NCBI RefSeq assembly: GCF_025847205.1
Contig: NZ_JAOYTH010000001.1
Location: 124,001 to 188,000 of the forward strand
Reading direction: 5' to 3'
DNA: 64,000 nt
Source: Pararhizobium sp. YC-54
GTDB lineage: Bacteria > Pseudomonadota > Alphaproteobacteria > Rhizobiales > Rhizobiaceae
The translations under genes were made by a program, and so were the position numbers. The notes beneath the pieces were generated by a model, which was not told the origin of the DNA, did no database searches, and was given only the letters and a program-made list of their open reading frames with translations. This document shows, piece after piece, positions 45,713-53,680 of the stretch (positions are counted from its first letter, which is position 1; every line of letters starts with the position of its first letter).

Positions 45713-46543
45713 TCAGCGCTTCAGATGCCGCGTCAGGCGCATTTCGATCCAGGCCCAGAGATTGCGCAGCATCTCGACCATGACGAGGTAGAGAACCGCG
45801 GCCCAGAGATACATCTGGAAATCATAGGTGCGCGAGAAGGCACGGCGCGTTTCGCCCATCAGGTCGAAGACGGTGACGATGGCGACGATGGCCGAGCCCT
45901 TGATCATCAGGATGATTTCGTTGCCATAGGGACGCAGGGCCACGATCATCGCCTGCGGCAGGATAATCTTGAAGAAGGCCACACTCTTGGGCAGGCCAAG
46001 GGCGGCCGCCCCTTCGTGCTGGCCGCGCGGCACGCTCTGGATTGCGCCGCGCAGGATTTCGGCCTGGTAGGCGGCGGTGTTGAGCGTGAAGGTGAATAGC
46101 GCGCAAAACCATGCATCCTTGAACAGCGACCACAGGCCTGCCGCCTCAAGATAAGGGCGGAAGCTGCCGAGGCCGTAATAGACAAGGAAGAGCTGGGTGA
46201 TCAGCGGCGTGCCGCGGAAAAAATAGACGTAAGCATAGGCGATCCATGAAATCCACTTGATCCTGGTCATCCGGCCAAAGGCAAGCGGCAGGGAAAGAAT
46301 GCCGCCGAGCACGATCGAAATGCCGACGAGGGTCAATGTCACGCCGAGGCCTGAGATGAAGCTCGGACCATATTTGGTGAATTTTTCGGGGCTCCACGAC
46401 TCGACGACGAACAGGAAGATGCCAACGGACGCAGCCAGCCAGACGCCGAGCAAGGCACGGCCGACGAGACGGGACAGCGTGTAGCGCTTCAGCGCTTCCG
46501 GCGGTGGCGGCAGGGCCGGGAGCATGGTTTGGATATGGCTCAT
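45713..46543 (-). CDS. Polar amino acid ABC permease (HisM type)
   Basis: 276 residues with about five or six membrane helices and the HEAT-like EAA loop EGAAALGLPKSVAFFKIILPQAM that contacts the ATPase. It is the second permease of a HisJ/HisQ/HisM-type importer for basic amino acids such as arginine, lysine or histidine (octopine-like alternatives). It overlaps the preceding permease gene by four bases (ATGA). No ATPase gene is next to it. Confidence 0.85.
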   Translation of the reverse strand: MSHIQTMLPALPPPPEALKRYTLSRLVGRALLGVWLAASVGIFLFVVESWSPEKFTKYGPSFISGLGVTLTLVGISIVLGGILSLPLAFGRMTRIKWISWIAYAYVYFFRGTPLITQLFLVYYGLGSFRPYLEAAGLWSLFKDAWFCALFTFTLNTAAYQAEILRGAIQSVPRGQHEGAAALGLPKSVAFFKIILPQAMIVALRPYGNEIILMIKGSAIVAIVTVFDLMGETRRAFSRTYDFQMYLWAAVLYLVMVEMLRNLWAWIEMRLTRHLKR

Positions 46544-47343
46544 CGGACGGCCTCCGCACGTTTGGTCCAGCGTTCGAGCGCGGAAAACACCAGCGACGAC
46601 ACCATCGCCAGGATGAGGAACAGCAGGCAGGCGATCGAGAAGAACTCGAACGCGTTTTTGGTGACGCGCGCGGCAACGCCGGTCTGGCGCAGGATGTCCG
46701 GCAGACCGATGACCGAGACGAGTGCCGTATCCTTCAAAAGCGCCATCCAGAGATTGCCAAGGCCGGGCAGGGCGATCCGCACCAGCTGCGGCAGAATGAT
46801 CAGCCGCATCGTCTTGCCGCGGTGAAGGCCCAGCGCGTCTCCGGCTTCGTACTGTCCATGCGGAATGGCCTTGAAGGCCGACAGGAGAACTTCCGAACAG
46901 TAGGCCGAGAAGACGACGCCAAGGGCGACCATGCCGGCGATGAAGGCATTGATCTCAACCGGGCCTTCGTAGCCGAGTGTTGCCATCACCCGCTGGACGA
47001 CGATCTGCAGGCCGTAATAGACGATGAACAGCGTCAAAAGCTCCGGCAGCCCGCGGAAAATGGTCGTATAGATATTGGTGGCGAGGCGCAGCGATTTTTC
47101 TTGCGACTGTTTTGCCAGCGCAATGAAGAACCCGAGGAAAAGGCCGATGGGCAAGGTGCAGATTGCCAGGCTTGCGGTGATCATGAAGCCATAGGCGATC
47201 TCGTCCCCCCAGCCGGTGTCGCCGCAGGACAGCAGCGTATCCTGGGCAAAAATCCGGAAGATGCCGATCGGCCCGCACATCGGATCAACAATGCCGGCAA
47301 ACCACGAGACAATGGAAGAGAGGGCAGCGAAAGCAGCCTGCAT
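46540..47343 (-). CDS. Polar amino acid ABC permease (HisQ type)
   Basis: 267 residues. Its coupling loop is EAGDALGLHRGKTMRLIILPQL, typical of HisQ/ArtQ-type permeases. The ATG at 47343 follows GGGG. It lies after a terminator-like hairpin and overlaps the HisM-type gene, with which it forms the membrane channel. Confidence 0.85.
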   Translation of the reverse strand: MQAAFAALSSIVSWFAGIVDPMCGPIGIFRIFAQDTLLSCGDTGWGDEIAYGFMITASLAICTLPIGLFLGFFIALAKQSQEKSLRLATNIYTTIFRGLPELLTLFIVYYGLQIVVQRVMATLGYEGPVEINAFIAGMVALGVVFSAYCSEVLLSAFKAIPHGQYEAGDALGLHRGKTMRLIILPQLVRIALPGLGNLWMALLKDTALVSVIGLPDILRQTGVAARVTKNAFEFFSIACLLFLILAMVSSLVFSALERWTKRAEAVR

Positions 47344-47403
47344 AAATCTGATTTCCCCTGTACGGCCGCCTTGTGGCGCGCTTATTGTTATTGTTCGTTG
47401 TCT

Positions 47404-47437
47404 TGTAAAAATGGCGGAAGGGCAAGCCTTCCGCCAT
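47404..47437 (-). terminator. Attenuator after the amino acid binding-protein gene
   Basis: Perfect 11-base arms (ATGGCGGAAGG/CCTTCCGCCAT, 47411-47421 and 47427-47437) are followed on the minus strand by TTTTACA. Located between binding-protein and permease genes, it can give excess binding-protein message. Confidence 0.75.
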
Positions 47438-47460
47438 CGTATTTTAGAGGCAAGTAAAGA

Positions 47461-48243
47461 TTATCCGCCGTAAACGTCGAACTCGAAATACTTGTCGTTG
47501 ATTTCCTTGTACTTGCCGTTGGCGCGGATGGCCTTGATGGCAGCGTTGAACTTGTCCTTCAGGGCGGTATCGCCCTTGCGGACCGCGATGCCGGCACCGA
47601 TGCCGTTGATCTCCGGATCGGGATTGAGGGCCTTCAACAGCTTGCAGCAGGCACCGTCTTCGGTCTTCAGCCAGGACGACAGAACGACGACGTCGTCGAT
47701 GACGGCATCGACGCGGCCGTTGGCAACGTCGAGCTTGTACTCGTCCGGGGTCGGGTAGAGCTTCAGCTCCGATTCCTTGAAGAAGGCTTCGGCATAGTTG
47801 GAGTGCGTCGTCGATGACTGCGCACCCAGCGACTTGCCGGCAAGGCCTGCCTCGGTCGCTTCGGTGATCGGCGAATCCTTCGGAACAACAATCGCCGGTC
47901 CGGTGTTGTAGTATTTGTCGGTGAAATCGACCTTTTCCATGCGCTCGGGCGTGATCGACATCGAAGCGACGATGGCATCGAACTTCTTGGCAAGCAGGGC
48001 CGGAATGATGCCGTCCCAATCCTGGGTGACGAAGGTGCATTCAGCCTTCATCTCGACGCAGAGCGCCTTGGCAATATCGACGTCGAAGCCGGTCAACGTG
48101 CCGTCGGCTTCAAGATTGTTGAAGGGCGGATAGGCGCCTTCCGTACCGATGACGATTTTTTCGCCGTCGGCCATGGCTGTGCCGGCCATCAGCGCGAAGA
48201 AGGCAGCCGAGGCGGCCATGGCGAGACGTCTGGAAATACGCAT
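47461..48243 (-). CDS. Basic/polar amino acid periplasmic binding protein
   Basis: 260 residues with a signal peptide (to about residue 25, AMA-DG). The mature start KIVIGTEGAYPPFNNLEADGTLTGFDVDIAKALC is the SBP_bac_3 pattern, with DWDGIIPALLAKKFDAIVASMSIT downstream. Relatives bind lysine, arginine, ornithine or histidine. Two adjacent Cys (ACCK) are an oddity in the C-terminal lobe. ATG 48243 follows GAGAGGA. It is first in the transporter operon. Confidence 0.85.
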   Translation of the reverse strand: MRISRRLAMAASAAFFALMAGTAMADGEKIVIGTEGAYPPFNNLEADGTLTGFDVDIAKALCVEMKAECTFVTQDWDGIIPALLAKKFDAIVASMSITPERMEKVDFTDKYYNTGPAIVVPKDSPITEATEAGLAGKSLGAQSSTTHSNYAEAFFKESELKLYPTPDEYKLDVANGRVDAVIDDVVVLSSWLKTEDGACCKLLKALNPDPEINGIGAGIAVRKGDTALKDKFNAAIKAIRANGKYKEINDKYFEFDVYGG

Positions 48244-48627
48244 TGTGATCCTCTCTGTTGGCAGACGGCCGGTTTCTTGTTCTTCGCGGCCGCCGATACG
48301 CCGACCGTCGTTGCGGCCGGGCTGGCAGGATACTCCTACGCTTTAAATGGAAAAATCAACAGGAAAGCAGTGACGGTTTGATGAAAAGTCTGCACATCTT
48401 CATGCCTTTGCACTGGTTACACGCTGAGGCGGGCCTATGTCTGGCGAAGATGAACACGACATTCATCCTGAGTTAATGCAGGTTTCGCTAATCCTCGTTG
48501 TCTGATTTGAACCGGTTTGCCTTTTTTTCACCGCTTGGCCTGTCCAAAGAGCGGGAATGACTGAAGGACAGGGATGTCCCTGCGGCTCAAAGCAACGAAA
48601 ACGGGACCTCTGAAGGAGGAGACATAC
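48244..48627. other. Intergenic region between transporter and OmpA-like genes
   Basis: About 380 bases between divergent genes. It must hold promoters for both; no strong operator dyad was seen by eye. The OmpA-side ribosome site AAGGAGGA is at 48613-48620. Confidence 0.4.
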
Positions 48628-50919
48628 ATGAGCATTCGATCCAAACTTTTCGCCACCGTGGCATTTCCCATGCTGTCGGTCTCGATCGCCATCCAGCCGG
48701 CGCTGGCCGACAGCTTGATGAAGCCGTTCGAAGTCGCGCAACAGGACGTCGCGCAGGCGGACAGTGGCGAGCCGGTGCCGGAGGAATTGCTGCGCAAGAA
48801 GCGCAAGCAGCGCGCCGAACAGGCCGAGGAGCAGCCGGCCCAGGAAGAAGAACAGCCAAGCCGGGCGGAACGCCGCAAGGCGCGCCAGGACGCCGAGCAG
48901 CAGCAGCAGCAACAGGAAGAACAGCCGAGCCGCACCGAGCGCAAGAAACGCCAGGATGCCGAGCGGCAGCAGCAGGAACAGCCTTCCGGTGACGATGAGG
49001 CTGCAAGAGCTGCCGAAGAGAAGGCAAGGGCCCGCGCCGAGCGCCGGAAGCAGCAGGCTGAACAGCAGCAGCAGCAGGAGGAACAGCCGAGCCGCGCCGA
49101 GCGCAAGAAGCGCCAGGATGCCGAGCGGCAGCAGCAGGAACAGCCTTCCGGTGACGATGAGGCCGCAAGGGCTGCCGAAGAGAAGGCCAAGGCTCGCGCC
49201 GAGCGCCGGAAGCAGCAGGCTGAACAGCAGCAGCAGCAGCAGGAGGAACAGCCGAGCCGCGCCGAGCGCAAGAAGCGCCAGGATGCCGAGCGGCAGCAGC
49301 AGGAACAGCCTTCCGGTGACGATGAGGCCGCAAGGGCTGCCGAAGAGAAGGCCAAGGCTCGCGCCGAGCGCAAGAAGCGTCAGGACGCCGAGCAGCAGCA
49401 GCAGCAGGAAGAACAGCCTGCGCAGGACGAACAGCCGAGCCGTGCCGACCGTAAGAAGCGTCAGGATGCAGAACAGCAGCAGCAGGAAGCCCAGCCGGCG
49501 ACCGATGACGAGGCCGCGCAGAAGGCTGCCGAGGAACGCCGCCGTATCCGCGCCGAGCAGAAGGCCCGGGCACAGGGCGGCCAGCAGGACGATGGCGAGC
49601 AGCCGGTCGCCGAGGACGAGTTGCGGCCCGCAATCGACGCTGACGGCGAACCGGCCAAGGATCGCAAGCGGCCCGATCGCCGCAAGCCTATCCCCGAGGT
49701 CGTCGATACGCGCAGCCAGGAGGAAAAGCAGGAGATCGCCCGCGATCCGTCCAAGAGCGACGACACGGTCGTGCTTCCGGTCGATAACGGCGCTGCCGTT
49801 CTCGACAGCGACAAGGAGGCCGATAATGTTGGCGACGAAGGTGCGCGCGAGAAGCGCCGCAAGCGTCGTGAACAGGCGCGCGCCCAGGAAGAGAACGTCG
49901 AGGTTCCAAAGACCGACGAGGAGGCACAGTCGCGCCGCAAGGATCGTCGTCCGACGCGTGAGGAACTGGGGGCCAACATCAGGGAAGAGGGCCGCCGGGT
50001 CGAACGCGTGCCGGAATTCGGCGTCAACGACCTGATCGACGCCTTTACCGGCAATGGCGGCCGGCGCCCGCGCATCGACGAGACCCGCGACAACCGCACG
50101 GTTCTCGATTTCGGTGACCAGATCATCGTTCGTGGCGACGACCGTCCGCGCCTGCGCCGCAATGCCCAGGAAACCTACTATGAGGAACTGTCGCGAGGCC
50201 GGTCGCGCGAAACGATCGAACGGCCGAACGGCGTGCGTATCGTGACGATCTACAATAGCTATGGCGACATCATACAGCGTTTGCGCATCGACCAGGATGG
50301 GCGCGAATATCTGATGATCTATGCGCCGGAAGCCGATGACGGTCCGCGCCCGCCGATGTACGATGTCGGTGAAGACCTGCCGCCGATGCGCCTGCGCGTG
50401 CCGGTTCGCGACTACATCATCGATACGTCGAGCGAGCCTGACCGCGACTACTATGACTTCCTGGCCGAGCCGCCGGTGGAGCAGGTCGAACGGACCTACA
50501 CCATCGACGAGGTCCGCAACTCGGCCCGTATCCGCGACAAGGTGCGCCGTATCGATCTCGATACGATTACCTTTGCGACCGGTAGCGCCGAGGTGCCGAT
50601 GTCGCAGGCCAAGACCCTGCGCAAGGTGGCCGATGCCATGCTCGAAGTCATCGAGAAGGATCCGGGCGAGACCTTCTTCATCGAGGGCCACACCGACGCG
50701 GTCGGCAGCGACGAGTCGAACCTCGTTCTCTCCGACGAACGTGCCGAATCGGTCGCCTCTCTGCTCACCGAGGTTTACGAAATCCCGGCTGAAAACCTGG
50801 TGACTCAGGGGTATGGCGAGCGCTTCCTCAAGGTTCGCACGCAGGATGCCGAGCAGGAGAACCGCCGCGTGACAATCCGTCGCGTGACGCCGCTGGTCCG
50901 CCCGGTGGCGCAGAAATAG
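48628..50919 (+). CDS. OmpA-family outer-membrane protein with tandem-repeat arm
   Basis: 763 residues with a signal peptide (cleavage near ALA-DS, about 28). Residues about 55-330 are an Arg/Glu/Gln-rich coiled region built from near-identical repeats of about 54-55 residues. The C-terminal OmpA domain, about 640-755 (IDLDTITFATGSAEV, IEGHTDAVG, NLVLSDERAESVASLL), binds peptidoglycan. The ATG at 48628 has AAGGAGGA upstream. The protein could span the periplasm; adhesion or wall-bridging are inferences. A terminator follows. Confidence 0.85.
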   Translation: MSIRSKLFATVAFPMLSVSIAIQPALADSLMKPFEVAQQDVAQADSGEPVPEELLRKKRKQRAEQAEEQPAQEEEQPSRAERRKARQDAEQQQQQQEEQPSRTERKKRQDAERQQQEQPSGDDEAARAAEEKARARAERRKQQAEQQQQQEEQPSRAERKKRQDAERQQQEQPSGDDEAARAAEEKAKARAERRKQQAEQQQQQQEEQPSRAERKKRQDAERQQQEQPSGDDEAARAAEEKAKARAERKKRQDAEQQQQQEEQPAQDEQPSRADRKKRQDAEQQQQEAQPATDDEAAQKAAEERRRIRAEQKARAQGGQQDDGEQPVAEDELRPAIDADGEPAKDRKRPDRRKPIPEVVDTRSQEEKQEIARDPSKSDDTVVLPVDNGAAVLDSDKEADNVGDEGAREKRRKRREQARAQEENVEVPKTDEEAQSRRKDRRPTREELGANIREEGRRVERVPEFGVNDLIDAFTGNGGRRPRIDETRDNRTVLDFGDQIIVRGDDRPRLRRNAQETYYEELSRGRSRETIERPNGVRIVTIYNSYGDIIQRLRIDQDGREYLMIYAPEADDGPRPPMYDVGEDLPPMRLRVPVRDYIIDTSSEPDRDYYDFLAEPPVEQVERTYTIDEVRNSARIRDKVRRIDLDTITFATGSAEVPMSQAKTLRKVADAMLEVIEKDPGETFFIEGHTDAVGSDESNLVLSDERAESVASLLTEVYEIPAENLVTQGYGERFLKVRTQDAEQENRRVTIRRVTPLVRPVAQK
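48916..49375 (+). repeat. Coding tandem repeats, period about 162-165 bp
   Basis: Copies start at 48916, 49078 and 49243 with the segment GA(A/G)GAACAGCCGAGCCGC. The period is 162 then 165 bases, a multiple of three, and the copies are nearly identical. The unit encodes EEQPSRAERKKRQDAERQQQ and ends in a poly-Gln tract of variable length. Confidence 0.8.
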
Positions 50920-50946
50920 GCATAGTTGGCCTCTGAGCCGTTACAG

Positions 50947-50978
50947 ACGGCCCGGTGCAGCAGCGCCGGGCCGTTTTG
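50947..50978 (+). terminator. Intrinsic terminator after the OmpA-like gene
   Basis: ACGGCCCGG and CCGGGCCGT (50947-50955, 50966-50974) with a ten-base loop and a following TTTT on the plus strand. Confidence 0.75.
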
Positions 50979-51105
50979 CATGGCGTTTCCTTTCTTCCGG
51001 TATCGCCGCAATGCATTCGCCAGCCTCGGAAGGCCAGGGCTATACGTTCGTCCGTCTCAATGAGGCGACGGAAGACGGCAGTGACGAAACGACCAACTGA
51101 CCCCG

Positions 51106-51654
51106 TCAGGCCTGTTTCGCCAGTCCGGTGATGCGCTCGATGAAGTCGGCGATCGCCGTCGTGTCGTTAAGATCGAACAGGACGAGCCCGGTATCCTCAA
51201 CCGGATGATCCGCGGCAATCGCCAGGATATGCGGATCTGTGGGCGCGAGCGGCTCGCGGTTCTGCGCGTCCAGCCGCCGTGCCTCGATCTTCGGGATCGG
51301 CTCGCGCTTGTAGCCTTCGATCAGCACGAGATCGCACGGAGCAAGCCGCGCGAGAATTTCCGCAAAGCTCGGCTCCGGTGCACCGCGCAATTCGTGCATG
51401 ATGGCGTAGCGGGTGCCTGACACGATGGTGACTTCATGGGCGCCTGCCTCGCGGTGGCGAAAACTGTCGGCGCCGACCTTGTCGATATCGAAATCGTGAT
51501 GGGCGTGCTTGACCGTCGAGACGCGGTAGCCGCGCTGCGTCAGTTCGGTGACCAGCCGGACGGCAAGGCCGGTCTTGCCGGAATTCTTCCAGCCGGCGAT
51601 GCCAAAGACTTTCGGGCCGGCGGTTTTTGGCCCGGGAATTTCCGGAGGTGTCAT
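51106..51654 (-). CDS. mobB: Molybdopterin-guanine dinucleotide adapter protein
   Basis: 182 residues. Walker A is GWKNSGKTGL; TVKHAHHDFDIDKVGADS and VLIEGYKREPIPKIE are MobB marks. It binds GTP and aids MobA in adding GMP to molybdopterin. The start overlaps the mobA stop (ATGA), so the genes are coupled. Confidence 0.95.
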   Translation of the reverse strand: MTPPEIPGPKTAGPKVFGIAGWKNSGKTGLAVRLVTELTQRGYRVSTVKHAHHDFDIDKVGADSFRHREAGAHEVTIVSGTRYAIMHELRGAPEPSFAEILARLAPCDLVLIEGYKREPIPKIEARRLDAQNREPLAPTDPHILAIAADHPVEDTGLVLFDLNDTTAIADFIERITGLAKQA

Positions 51655-52310
51655 CTTTCCAATCCCTCGATAAGCGGCAGCCAGCGTTCGGCCGTTTCAA
51701 GGTCGGCCGGCGTGTTGATATTGAAGAACGGATCGATCGGACCGTCCACGGTTTCGATCATCGGAAAATCGACCTTCACCACCGGATGACGTTCGATGAA
51801 GCCGCGCACCCGGCGCTTGTCGTCGGTCAAAAGCCAGTGTTCGAGCTCATCGGCAAGGGCAACCGGCCAGAGGGCGAAGACCGGGTGCATGATGCCGGCC
51901 GAATAGGCGACGGCGATCTGACCGGGCAGGGTGATCGCTGCCTGAAGGCGCGCAACGAGGTCAAGCGGAAAGAACGGCGTGTCGGTCGGAACGGTGGCGA
52001 CGTGACTTGCCACAGACAAATGCCTTTGCGCATTGCGCATCCCCGAGAGCACCCCTGCCATCGGTCCCATATGGCCTGGAACGGTATCGCCAAAGACGGC
52101 GATGGCGGGAGCAAGGTCCAGACCGGTGCTCATGTTGCTGTTGACGCTGAGGCCGGCCGTCTGCGGGGCGAGGCGCTCGATGACACGGTGAACCAGCGGT
52201 TTGCCGCCCAGCATCACCGCCGCCTTGTCGCTGCCCATACGCGACGACAGGCCGCCGGCAAGGACGACGCCGCGCGGGAGATGTGACGACGGGGTTACCG
52301 ATGCGCTCAT
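51651..52310 (-). CDS. mobA: Molybdenum cofactor guanylyltransferase
   Basis: 219 residues. The nucleotidyltransferase signature GVVLAGGLSSRMGSDKA and GPMAGVLSGM are present. It transfers GMP from GTP to molybdopterin to make MGD. It is followed by mobB and preceded by an EamA exporter gene 25 bases upstream. MoaA lies about 5 kb away. Confidence 0.95.
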   Translation of the reverse strand: MSASVTPSSHLPRGVVLAGGLSSRMGSDKAAVMLGGKPLVHRVIERLAPQTAGLSVNSNMSTGLDLAPAIAVFGDTVPGHMGPMAGVLSGMRNAQRHLSVASHVATVPTDTPFFPLDLVARLQAAITLPGQIAVAYSAGIMHPVFALWPVALADELEHWLLTDDKRRVRGFIERHPVVKVDFPMIETVDGPIDPFFNINTPADLETAERWLPLIEGLER

Positions 52311-52335
52311 CGCATAGTCCTGCCTTTCGTTCCGG

Positions 52336-53235
52336 TCATTTCGGCGATCCCGGCTCCGATTGCTGTGCCAAAACCGCCCGCCGCTTGTTTTCGCGCGCGA
52401 ATGTATAAAGGCCTGACGCGACGATGACGGCCACGCCTGTGATCATCCAGACATCCGGCTCCTCGGAAAAGAACAGGATACCGATGCCGATCGACCAGAT
52501 CAGACTGGTATAGCGGAAGGGAGCGACGATGGCGATTTCGCCGTTGCGCATGGCAAGCACGATGCATTGATAGCCGACCAGAAGCAAAAGACTTGCACCG
52601 GCCAGAATGCCGATCGAGGTCATCGACATCGGCTGCCAGCCGCCGAGCGGAACGATCATCACGGCACCGGTCAGCGTGATCACGGTGGCGGTGATGACGG
52701 AGATGAACAGAGAAGGCACGGCCGGATCGATACGCCGGGTGCACAGGTCGCGGATCGCCGCAAAGACAACGGAAGCGACGACACTCAGCGCCGCGCCGGT
52801 AAACCCGTCCGGACCGGGCCTGAGGACGATCAGCACGCCGGCAAAGCCGACGAGGATTGCCAGCCAACGCCGCCAGCCGACGGGTTCGCCCAAAAATAGC
52901 GCCGCACCCAGCGTTACGGCCAGCGGCAGCGCCTGCAGGATCGCCGAAGCATTGGCGAGCGGGATCTGGCCGAGCGCGTAGATGTAGGAGATCGAAGCGC
53001 CAACCTCGGCGGCGATGCGCAGCGCTACGACCGGCGAGAAAACCAGCCGGAACGAGCGCATGGCACCGAAATGACGGGCGATCAGCAGCACCAGAACCGA
53101 CGTGAAGAAGCCGCGCACCAGCATGATCTGGCCGGCATTCATGACGCCCGTGACGGATTTGATCAAGGCGTCGTTGCAGGTGAAGCCTGCCATGGCCAGA
53201 CACATGAAGATCGCGCCGCGGAAGTTGGGTTGCAT
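52336..53235 (-). CDS. EamA/DMT-family exporter
   Basis: 299 residues, about ten membrane helices and two EamA domains (FLGEPVGWRRWLAILVGFAGVLIVLRPG ends the first). It ends 25 bases before mobA and may be cotranscribed with mobAB. Exported substrate unknown. ATG 53235 has a weak ribosome site. Confidence 0.85.
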   Translation of the reverse strand: MQPNFRGAIFMCLAMAGFTCNDALIKSVTGVMNAGQIMLVRGFFTSVLVLLIARHFGAMRSFRLVFSPVVALRIAAEVGASISYIYALGQIPLANASAILQALPLAVTLGAALFLGEPVGWRRWLAILVGFAGVLIVLRPGPDGFTGAALSVVASVVFAAIRDLCTRRIDPAVPSLFISVITATVITLTGAVMIVPLGGWQPMSMTSIGILAGASLLLLVGYQCIVLAMRNGEIAIVAPFRYTSLIWSIGIGILFFSEEPDVWMITGVAVIVASGLYTFARENKRRAVLAQQSEPGSPK

Positions 53236-53680
53236 TCTTATACGTCCGTTGCTGCCCGGTTTTACACGTCAGCAATGCGGCGGGCTCGACGGTCTGCGCT
53301 GCTGGTCATGCTCATCTGTAAAGCATCGGCATTCCTTTTATGCAACTGCTATCCCTTAGCCGTCTGTTTTAATGGCAGAAAGGAAAGAATAGCCGGTTCC
53401 CTCGCCATTTTGGAACCGCGAACTCCGCTCCTTCCGTTTTTCAGGGTGCGCGGGTACGCCATGGGGTGTTTGGCGAAATATTAAGTTTCGCTGCCTATCG
53501 TGCCGGAATTCCGCTGCCCTTCGCATGATGCGAATATGGTTGACCTAACGGCAAGTATTTCCGTTCAGGTCAACCGGATGACATTCCGACAAGCGCCATG
53601 GCTGCGCCCCGGTACGTTCGTTCTCAACCAGAGAGCAATCTGGCGGAAATGTCCGATTTGCTCAACATCTGGAGTTCGGA
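53236..53680. other. Intergenic region upstream of the second chemoreceptor
   Basis: About 445 bases between divergent genes. No gene was found. It contains the dyad at 53538-53575 and promoter sequence for the chemoreceptor. Confidence 0.5.
53538..53575. promoter_or_regulatory. Inverted repeat upstream of the second chemoreceptor
   Basis: GGTTGACCTAACGG pairs with CCGTTCAGGTCAACC (one bulged base) around a nine-base loop. It lies about 105 bases upstream of the chemoreceptor start. It may be an operator or an mRNA leader hairpin; the left arm carries TTGACC, a -35-like element. Confidence 0.45.

Noticed and set aside
48463..50691. 742-residue open frame opposite the OmpA-like gene
   Set aside because: Leucine-rich composition produced by reading the CAG-rich repeats backward; the plus strand has the signal peptide, ribosome site and OmpA domain.
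51012..51101. 29-codon ORF starting MHSPASEGQG before mobB
   Set aside because: No ribosome site, no family, and short enough to occur by chance.
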